Positions 1 through 7,239 of a stretch of 21,575 nucleotides of DNA are shown piece after piece. The DNA is from Plantago elongata (lineage: Eukaryota; Streptophyta; Magnoliopsida; Lamiales; Plantaginaceae): assembly GCA_036897095.1 (NCBI GenBank), contig JAYMSP010003004.1, positions 1 to 21,575 on the forward strand, in the 5' to 3' direction. The position numbers were made by a program, and so were the translations under genes. The stretch's first letter is position 1, and every line of letters starts with the position of its first letter. The notes under the pieces were generated by a model, which worked only from the letters and a program-made list of their open reading frames with translations, searched no databases and had not been told where the DNA came from.

Positions 1-757
1 TGTGCATCACCTATCAATAACGACATGACATACTCATTAATCTCATGAACAACCTCATTAGTGAGGGCAAATATAGAGTGGTCCTGGAAGTAACGCCCAT
101 CCCCAATATGTTCAATTAATGAAGGATATGCGCTACTTACGTACCATTGCAACAATTGAATTATCTACATCGCGGCTAAGTATATACTCACGCAATTTTT
201 AATTCATCTTTTCCATCATTTTCATATCCAATCTTACCTCTCCGACCTGTAGAAGTCAATTCGTGAATTATGTAACTTGTTCATCCTCACTTGGGCACCC
301 ACTAGACTATTATGTATTGAAAGGTAAATATTAGATTATTAAATGAGCGTATTTAAATATTCAGTTCTTAATTACAAAATTGAAGTATAGATAAAGAACT
401 CTATTTGAAATAATGATGACATCTAACTTGTAATCACATATTCTTTGTTAGTTGCAAAATCTAGTAACTCCAGATGACACCTGATGAGTACATAGATGCT
501 TCAACAATGTCTTGTCTGCTTCATTTGGGATCAGTGCAATATACTTGCAATCAAATTTGACGTTAAAAATGTAAGTTCATAATAAAATAAGTATAAGGAA
601 CCATATAAATTCAAGTTAGGTACTTGCAATAGCACGTTCTTTGCCAGTTGAAGCACCTCACATGCATTTCATATCCTAGATTAGCTAGCAGATAGTGACG
701 TTCACGATATCATACCTACTTCCACATGGAATAACGGGCAAAATAGACCTTATGGAA
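1..757 (-). pseudogene. Decayed Helitron PIF1-like helicase fragment, cut by the window edge
   Basis: Reading the minus strand from about 745 down to 1 gives, in the order expected for the helicase half of plant Helitron RepHel proteins: ILPVIPCGSRYDIVN (about 734-690), EVLQLAKN (about 650), SEDEQVT (about 290-270), LLQVGEG and KIGYENDGKDELKIA (about 245-200), EYILSRDVDNSIVAM (about 195-150), then YPSLIEHIGDGRYFQDHSIF and TNEVVHEINEYVMSL (about 130-12). The pieces lie in different frames, with stops inside and between them, so this is a dead copy. About 300 bases without recognisable helicase sequence separate the second and third blocks, either an intron or an insertion. Assignment rests on remembered Helitron helicase motifs (DFRQ-LPVIP, NE-EIN-YV-SL). 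The rest of the element lies outside the window, and no Helitron terminus (CTRR with hairpin) was recognised. The part from 463 onward belongs to a tandem duplication. Confidence 0.75.
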
Positions 758-1680
758 TCAATAATTCAAAAAACGATAGATGTATTATTTGTACTTTATG
801 ATACAACAAAAAATTGTATATTGTCACACCAAATGTATAGTTTTAGGTGTGAAAACTGTATCATTTTCACTCTATTCTCCATGTCCTTATTTTTCATTTC
901 AACTATTATATCTCCTTTTCTTCACCAACCTCCCTTTCTTGATGAGTCTTTTCTCTTTTGTTGATCACCTTTCCTCCCCATAGCTTATCATTTCCACCGC
1001 TATACCCGTTCACCCGTGCTCTTCCTCTGGCCTAAGGTTAGTTAATTCTTGCCACATTTGCAAGTATCTTGTAATATCCGATACATATACCCTTAGCCCT
1101 TCGATAATCAATATAATCACCACAACTAAGAGCACTCATTAATTTATATATTCATACAAACATGCACGCACACACTCACGAACCTAGAACTTGAAGAATG
1201 CATTTTGGTGTTGCCTAACTCATAAAGTAGTGGACAACTTAAGAACGAATTGAAACATCGAATGTACCCGTATATCCATTACCTTCCAACATATTCCTTG
1301 TCTGGACTTCCTCTAATTGCTCCTTTGTTTCCATCACCAAGAAGTTAACCGTCCATTTATTCTTCATATTTACTTCATTTATTTTGGTTAAGTCGATATT
1401 ACAATTAACCGTCCTTGACGCTATAAAATTAATATATTTTATTAATGGGGCCGGTGTTAATAAAAAATATGTCTCCTTAATAACTGAAAGTAATTTGAAA
1501 TTTTATATAGCTTGAATTATATATTTTTTATCAACTTATGAGTATCTATGTTTAAGATGTTAATTGAAAACATTTCACATTTAAATTTGAAATTATTACA
1601 TGTTTATCATGTATTTTCTGGTGTACTACATATTTTGATGGATATAATCTACCTTGGAGTTGATACTTAGGATAATCTGG
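463..1680. repeat. Tandem segmental duplication, copy 1 (about 1.2 kb)
   Basis: This block is repeated directly next to itself at 1681-3881. The register is fixed by shared stretches such as CATAGATGCTTCAACAATGT at 491 and 1710 (offset 1219), and by the shared end GTACTACATATTTTGATGG near 1624 and 3827. Copies differ by scattered substitutions and small indels, for example about 27 extra bases near 1410-1440 in copy 1. The left third carries Helitron helicase remnants on the minus strand. The remainder (about 990-1680) has no gene I recognise. Copy 1 retains the uninterrupted site TCCACCGC (993-1000), which in copy 2 is the hAT insertion point. Confidence 0.9.
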
Positions 1681-1682
1681 TA

Positions 1683-1976
1683 ATGACTCCATATGACACT
1701 TGATGAATACATAGATGCTTCAACAATGTCTTGTCTGCTTCCTTTGGGATCAGTGCAATATACTTGCAATCAAATTGGACGTTAAAAATGTAAGTTCATA
1801 ATAAAATAAGTATAAGAAACCATATAAATTCAAGTTAGGTACTTGCAATCGCACGTTCTTTGCCAGTCGAAGCACCTCACATGCATCTCATATCCTAGAT
1901 TAGCTAGCAGATAGTGACATTCTCGATATCATAACTACTTCCACATGAAATAACGGGCAAAATAGACCCTTTTGGA
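1683..1976 (-). pseudogene. Second copy of the Helitron helicase fragment
   Basis: This is the duplicate of the 463-757 part of the upstream pseudogene. On the minus strand it again reads ILPVI then CGSSYDIENVT (about 1955-1910) followed by the LAKN block near 1870. It is shorter than the first copy because the downstream helicase motifs lie outside the duplicated unit, so it can only be a fragment. Confidence 0.65.
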
Positions 1977-2204
1977 ATCAATAATTCAAAAAATGACAGA
2001 TATATTATTTGTACACTATGATACAACAAAAAATTGTATATTGTCACACCAAATGTATAGTTTTAGTACTGTATTATTTTCACTCTACTCTCCATCTCCT
2101 TACGTTTCATTTCAACTATTATATCTCATTTCTTCACCGACCTCCTTTTCTTGTTGAGTCTTTTCTCCTTTATTGATCACCTTTCCTCCCCATAACCTAT
2201 CATT

Positions 2205-2212
2205 CCTACCGC
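2205..2212. repeat. Left target-site duplication of the hAT element
   Basis: CCTACCGC directly precedes the element and CCCACCGC (3224-3231) follows it. The empty site in copy 1 of the duplication reads TCCACCGC (993-1000). An 8-bp target duplication is the rule for hAT transposons. The single mismatch suggests the insertion is not recent. Confidence 0.85.
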
Positions 2213-3223
2213 TAGTCTTGTAAATTGGTAGGAACCCGACCCAACCCGAAATATAAAAAAATCCGTTGGTAGAAACCCAATGCTCATTTACGGGTTCTGG
2301 AACCCGAACCCGTACCCAACCCAAAAAATTTTTACGGGTCGGGTACGGGTGCTAAACCCGTAACATTTAATTAGTCCATACCACCCGTTATATCAGATAC
2401 CCCTTTCTTCTTCTTCACCGCTTCTTCTTCATCGTTTCTTCTTCTTCTTCTTCATCTGGCTATCTGCTGTCTTCTTCTCTAAATCGAATTGATGGACTAA
2501 TAGTCTGATACCAATCTATCTGAGGCTGTCTTCTTCTTCTTCATCGTCGCGAGTCTCGCGAATTTTGATCTCCGAAATCGATTTATGTTCATTCGAATTG
2601 GCTGTCTTCGATTCTTTCATCATCATTTGAATTGTGCAGCTATGAAGAGGCGAAAACGCAGTGGTGGATCTGAAGCAACAATCCCTGGGTGGAAATTAGT
2701 GACTCTTTTTATTATTTGAAACTTTGGAAGGAAGCTAATCTGAAGAGTGATGGATTACAGTTGCTGTTATTTTCTGAAATTAGAGACTCTTTTTATTTTC
2801 TACTTGTTTATTTTTCTTCAGACACTTTGCCTAATATTAGAAAAAGCAAAAAAATGATTTGTTCAAATTAGACATTGAAGTATGAAAACTTGGATGGAAT
2901 TTTGTTTATTTAGCTTTAGAAGTTTAACATTCATCCTTGAATACACAAAATGATCATGACTAGCAATTTACTGTCAACCATAACAAGCAATGTTACTTAT
3001 GGGCCGGGTCCGGATCGGAAATGTGCCGGGCTGATTTTCGGGTTTTGGGCCGGGTGCGGACGGTCTTCGGGTTGGATCTTTGACCGGGTTGGATTTTGAA
3101 CGGGTTGGGTGGTACATGGATGCGTGTACAATACCCAACCCGAACCCGTATTTAAATATATTATCGGGTTTATGCGAGTTTTGGATCAGGTTGGGTCAGG
3201 TTTCCTACACATTTACAAGACTA
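2213..3223. mobile_element. Non-autonomous hAT-superfamily transposon, 1,011 bp
   Basis: The left end TAGTCTTGTAAATTGGTAGG and the inverted right end TAGTCTTGTAAATGTGTAGG continue matching for about 32 bases with few mismatches, and the element is flanked by an 8-bp target duplication. Both subterminal regions are packed with short GGGT/ACCC motifs of the CGGGTT type (2235-2370 and 3000-3200), as in other plant hAT elements, where such repeats are thought to bind transposase. Inside are a TTC-rich tract (2404-2455) and an ATG at 2642 opening MKRRKRSGG, a basic start reminiscent of hAT transposases but soon broken. A short internal direct repeat (about 2690-2713 and 2775-2799, ATTAGNGACTCTTTTTATT) is also present. 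No zinc-finger or dimerisation domain is left, so it would need a transposase supplied in trans. Confidence 0.88.
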
Positions 3224-3231
3224 CCCACCGC
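3224..3231. repeat. Right target-site duplication of the hAT element
   Basis: CCCACCGC matches the left copy CCTACCGC at seven of eight positions. The duplicated host sequence resumes immediately afterwards with TATACCCGTTCACCCG, exactly as in copy 1 at 1001. Confidence 0.85.
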
Positions 3232-3881
3232 TATACCCGTTCACCCGTGCTCTTCCACTGGCCTAAGGTTAGTTAATTCTTGCTACATTTGCAAGTATCT
3301 TTTAATATCCGATACATACACCCTTAGCCCTTCGATAATCAATACAATCACCACAACTAAGAGCCTCATTAATTTATATATACATACAAACACGTATGCA
3401 CACACTCACGAACCTAGCACTTGAAGAAAGCATTTTGGTGTTGCCTAACTCATAAAGTAGTAGACAACTTAAGAATGATTGAAACATTGGATGTACCTGT
3501 ATATTCATTACCTTCCAACATATTCCTTGTCTGGACTTCCTCTAATTGCTCCTTCGTTTCCATCACCAAGCAGTTAACCGTCCTTTTATTCTTCGTATTT
3601 CCTTCATTTATTTGGTTAAGTCAATATTACAATTAACCGTCTTAATGGGGCCGGTGTTAATAAAAATATATCTCCTTAATAACTAAAAGTAATTTGGGAT
3701 TTTATATAGCTTGAATTGTATATTTTGTATCTACTTATCATCAATATATATGTATAGGATGTTAATTAAAAACATTTAACATTAAAATTTGAAATTATTA
3801 CATATTTAGTACTTATTTTCTGGCGTACTACATATTTTGATGGATATAATCTACTTTGGAGTTGATACTTGAGATAATCTG

Positions 3882-5066
3882 TTTTATGTTAATATGTTTT
3901 ATAGTAATATGATGTTACTTGATATTGTATATTAGACTTGTATATTGAATAGATTAGTGAAAATATATTATTGTTAAATAAATAATCCTATTAAGGTGAT
4001 TGTTAAACGTACTATTGTTAGGATAATAAACTTAAAGCCAGTAATGGATTGAATTTCCCCATAAAAATATAATATCACGTACATGCTGCTCAAAATAAAG
4101 GGAAAATAATTTGCATGTAGTTTGGCTGGATGAAAAAATAGCATGAAGTTTGCATGTTAAATTTTCCCCAAAAAAGATGATAAAAATAGAATGGAAAAGA
4201 ATTTGCATGAGTTTGGATGGATATAAAAAAAGGGAGGGAAATAATTTGCATGCATGATTTATTATCCCCTACAAAATAGGAACATTAAAAACTCAATTGT
4301 TTTGAAGAAGAATTTGCCACATAGAGTGTTTGCTCATGTGGCATGATTCTCCTCTAAGATAGCTCATCATTTTTAAATAATATATGTATATGAATAAATC
4401 TGGGAAGTTTGTTTAAACAACTAAATTGATTTTTGATTATGTTTAGGATCAATTTGTTTTCCTTCTTAACCCCATAAGAAATCTAGGTGAGTATTTGTTT
4501 GTAGAAATAACTAAAAAAAACACCCATTAAATTTGTCTCAAATTTTATTTTACAAAGACAAAATTTTAAAATTAATCTTTTCATATGTTTTCATCTTTTC
4601 TTTATAATTTCATAACTAAATTAGCGTTACATCATTGCTAAATAAGACCCTCAAATCTTCCTCTTTTATAGCTCTGGTGCTATAAAGTGCAGTTCAATTG
4701 GAGTTACAACTCGTCCGAGGTACATTTGCAGTTTCGTTGTAGTTGCAACTATACCTTAGGTGACTTTGCCGGAGCTCTGACGAGGTGGTGGTGGAGATTT
4801 TATATTTTTTTTAAAGTAAAAAATATGTTGTAGATTAATTATGTGAGTTATTGTAATTGAATATTGTGTAAAAAAAGTTAAAATTGATTTGTTGTAGAAA
4901 AATAAAAGAAGCACCCTTGCTAGGTGGGACACAAAAGTGCAGAAAACAGTGCCGAAAGATACGTCGATACCGTATTTTGTGTCGGTTCAGTGGTAAACTC
5001 ACATTGCAGCTTGTTTGAACTAAAATCCGGGTTCCACAGGCCCATAGACTTACTCTCACTCCCACC
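3882..5066. other. AT-rich intergenic spacer without a recognisable gene
   Basis: No supported coding sequence was found on either strand. There is a loose internal repetition at about 4085-4260, where AATTTGCATG followed shortly by AGTTTGG-TGGAT recurs two to three times, and a small inverted repeat GTTGTAGTTGCAAC near 4736. The last few hundred bases probably contain the promoter of the small gene at 5168. Confidence 0.6.
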
Positions 5067-5073
5067 TATAAAT
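5067..5073 (+). promoter_or_regulatory. Likely TATA box of the small gene at 5168
   Basis: TATAAAT in the context CACCTATAAATCA lies 95 bases upstream of the ATG. A start site 25-35 bases downstream would leave a 5' leader of about 65 bases with no upstream ATG. Position and sequence fit a plant core promoter; use is inferred. Confidence 0.55.
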
Positions 5074-5167
5074 CATACGAGTATCCAATAGTATCTCTTT
5101 CTCAACTATTTCTATCAGAAAAACTTCCTAGCAAAATATCATTCTAATAACAACAAATATTGTAGTG

Positions 5168-5374
5168 ATGGATGTGTACATTTCTGAAGAGTACGTGATC
5201 AAACGGAGAATGGAGAAACGGGAAGCCGCTTCTTTGCCAAATTCGAGTTCCAATTGGAAGTCCGGATCAAAGAGCAATAACAAGGGGAAAACAAATCCCA
5301 GCTCTTCGCCAAGGATAGCGTCGGCAAGTTCCGGCTTTGGCAATGACATGTTTCTTGGCTGTTTTTCTGCTTAG
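5168..5374 (+). CDS. Small intronless plant protein, 68 residues, function unknown
   Basis: The ORF begins at the first ATG downstream of a good TATA box and ends with TAG. The product starts MDVYISEEYVIKRRMEKR, a short acidic-then-basic segment likely to be helical, continues with a Ser/Asn/Lys/Gly-rich, probably disordered middle (residues 22-55), and ends in a hydrophobic GNDMFLGCFSA tail. I recall plant-specific small proteins with a YISEEYV start followed by a run of Arg/Lys and a GCFS-type end, but no function is established that I can name. There is no signal peptide or membrane segment. The conserved-looking ends around a low-complexity middle, the TATA spacing and codon use support a real gene; the sequence around it is repeat-derived. 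It could be a stress- or development-responsive short protein, which the sequence does not show. Confidence 0.65.
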   Translation: MDVYISEEYVIKRRMEKREAASLPNSSSNWKSGSKSNNKGKTNPSSSPRIASASSGFGNDMFLGCFSA

Positions 5375-5756
5375 CTTCATGTAATAGTAGTTGGTTAGTT
5401 GGTTGGCTTAATTTTGGTTAAAATTAGGTTCAAATCTTCCATTCATTCTCGGTTTGATGTTGTAGCTAGCTAGATTGTAAATAGTTGTATGGTAATCCGG
5501 AACTCTTGATTTATAACAATATTACTAGCTAGTACTTATGTAGTATAGATTTTGTACTCGCAATACTTATGTAGTATAGATTTTGTACTCGCAATAGATT
5601 ATAATGTTACTACTAATTTATATTCTTGAAAGAAAAGACAAAGATAACATGATCGTGGCGAATAACATAATACTATTTCTTTGACCAACAAAACTATCAA
5701 CAATTTAATACAATTTTTGTCAAATAATGTATATTTATATTAATATAAGAATAATT
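5375..5756. other. 3' flank of the small gene and AT-rich spacer
   Basis: The probable 3' UTR of the 68-residue gene occupies the first one to two hundred bases (TTGGTTAGTTGGTTGGC near 5391, then an AT-rich stretch). A 31-bp tandem duplication follows. No other gene is supported. Confidence 0.5.
5534..5595. repeat. Perfect 31-bp tandem duplication (two copies)
   Basis: The unit running from ACTTATGTAGTATAGA to TGTACTCGCAAT occurs at 5534-5564 and again at 5565-5595 with no mismatch, so the duplication is recent. It lies downstream of the small gene and has no evident function. Confidence 0.95.
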
Positions 5757-6735
5757 GAGTGGACCCACTTGTTCTTTTCTTCATTTCACTAGTTTCATTT
5801 ATTTATCTCTTCATCTTTCTCTTTAAATTTGATTTTGTCTAATTTAAAATACCTATAACTTAAAATAATAAAAATAAATAAAAATTACCAACAACTATAT
5901 TTTTTCGAGATATATAAATAAAGACCACTTTTGACTATATTTGAATTATTTTTTCGAGATCTATAAAAATCACTAACGACTTTATTTGAACCTTAATAAA
6001 TTATAAAACGAGATCCAAAAGTGTAATTTGTTTATATTGAGGTAATAATTAAACTAGCAACATGATATGATAATCATATAGGGTAACCGGACTGAACATC
6101 ATACACATATACCGGATAATTGGTATAGTTACCGTGCATTGCTTACGGATAATGGACATCAAACACGTGTACCGTGCATTGAATACGGATGACGGGCATT
6201 GGGTACGGATACCGGGCAATGGGTAAGGTTGTCGGGCATTGCTTAGGGATACCAGACATCAAACATGGGTACCGTACATCGGAGACGGGTGACGGACATC
6301 GAACACGGAGAACGGGCACAAAATACGAATATCGGACATTGAACACGAGTATCGAGCGTCAGATTCGGTTACCGGTAATTTTTTAATATAAATGATTATT
6401 GTTAAATATTTAAGATATTTATAAGAGTGTTTAAAAGTTAAAATTAGTATTATATTTTTAAAATTGTTTTACCATTATTTAAGATTCAAATAACGTTGTT
6501 AGTGATTTATATACATATTAAAATAATAATTTAAACATTGTTGAGAATAATCTCTATTTATAGATCTCGAAAATATAAAATTATCGGTGATATTTATTTT
6601 TTTTTACATTTTTATTTTTTAAGTAATAAACATTTTAAAGTGGACAAAATTAAAATTTAAAAACAAAAAAATAATGGATGGGAATGTGACAAGTGTCAGT
6701 AAGAAAAAGAAGGCTTTGAGGTGTTTATTATACTT
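5757..6735. mobile_element. Foldback element with long inverted arms around a minisatellite
   Basis: The left arm (about 5757-6030) is matched in inverted orientation by the right arm (about 6470-6735). Examples: TTTTCGAGATCTATAAA at 5950 against the complement of TTTATAGATCTCGAAAA at 6556; CACTAACGACTTTATTTGAA at 5969 against the complement of the stretch at 6485-6504; TTTAAAAT with its flanks near 5843 against the right arm near 6640; and CACTTGT near 5766 against ACAAGTG near 6688. Divergence is considerable. The arms, about 260 bases each, and the absence of any coding sequence resemble plant foldback or Mutator-like non-autonomous elements. No clear target duplication was found, so class and exact ends are uncertain. 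Confidence 0.65.
6084..6380. repeat. Degenerate 20-bp minisatellite, about 14-15 units
   Basis: From about 6160 the sequence divides into 20-base units that each begin TACCG/TGACGG and continue GGCATTGAATACGGA with variation, for example TACCGTGCATTGAATACGGA and TGACGGGCATTGGGTACGGA. The first few units are 21-24 bases long. Because 20 is not a multiple of 3, one unit cycles through all frames, which explains the repetitive but meaningless ORFs here on both strands (MFNVRYSYF... on the minus strand, for instance). The array fills the loop between the inverted arms of the surrounding element and is far richer in G+C than the arms. Confidence 0.88.
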
Positions 6736-6909
6736 TAAAAGGTAAATATATACATTCAACACTAAAATTATAGTGATTTGATTAAACAAATTTGATAAAA
6801 ATAAATATAAATAACCTCTCCCGTACTACTTCCTACATGAATTGAGGGCATCATGAAAATATTTGGAGTGTTTAAAAATTGAAAAGTGGGAGGTGGGCAA
6901 TATTGGGGT

Positions 6910-7078
6910 TAGGGGTGACCATTCGGATTAATTCAATCCAATCCGATTTGATCTGAACTTCGGATTAATTCGAAGTTTCCGAGCAACTGAGGGTCGATCC
7001 ATAATCCGATCCGAATGGTTCGGATCGGATTCGGATTAATCCGTCCCGGATCAGATTTTTTCGGATTAATCCGAATAC
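6910..7078. mobile_element. hAT-like transposon end fragment with repeated CGGATTAAT palindromes
   Basis: The block opens with TAGGGGTGACCATTCGG, typical of the 5' ends of plant hAT-type elements, and then repeats CGGATTAATYCG-type motifs four times (about 6928, 6960, 7032 and 7060), some as perfect palindromes such as TTCGGATTAATCCGAA. Variants of GGATCGGATT lie between them. No opposite end complementary to the start is seen before the synthetase coding sequence, so it looks like a solo or truncated end. It sits 90-260 bases upstream of the synthetase start codon, in the region expected to hold its promoter or 5' leader. Confidence 0.55.
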
Positions 7079-7161
7079 AAAAAAAATTACACTTTCAGAA
7101 GAAATGGTCATCATATGATTTGAGAAAAGTGCAAAATTGGCAGTTATCTGAAGTGAGCTTA

Positions 7162-7239
7162 ATGAAAAAATGCGTGCAATGGCAAACCCTTCCGTTCTTA
7201 TCCAGCACCAGCCAATCGCATTCCTCCACCACTCCATGA
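7162..7239 (+). other. Upstream ORF overlapping the synthetase start (25 codons)
   Basis: An ATG 8 bases before the first in-frame synthetase ATG opens a +1-frame ORF ([13 protein letters not shown]...). It ends at TGA 7237-7239, which overlaps the third in-frame synthetase ATG (7236-7238) as ATGA. It counts as an upstream ORF only if transcription starts before 7162, which the sequence does not show. The peptide resembles nothing I know and is likely a by-product of the frame. Confidence 0.4.

Larger units (their letters stand above)
1681..3881. repeat. Tandem segmental duplication, copy 2, split by a hAT insertion
   Basis: Homologous to 463-1680. It is collinear up to 2212, interrupted by a 1,011-bp transposon, and resumes at 3224. 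The join between copies lies near 1680, where GATAATCTG, the end of one unit, runs straight into GTAATGACTCC, the start of the next. Without the insertion this copy would be about 1.18 kb. Homology ends around 3881, after GAGATAATCTG. The order of events follows from the layout: duplication first, transposon second. Confidence 0.88.

Noticed and set aside
3080..3424. 114-residue plus-strand ORF
   Set aside because: It crosses the right end of the hAT element into the duplicated block and has low-complexity composition. No family resemblance.
6084..6380. CRISPR-like array
   Set aside because: The units are contiguous and degenerate with no unique spacers, and the genome is a plant's; it is a minisatellite.
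6143..6386. Two opposed ORFs with repeated VRYP/GYRT-like motifs
   Set aside because: Both are read-outs of the 20-bp minisatellite in different frames. No start context and no conserved domain.
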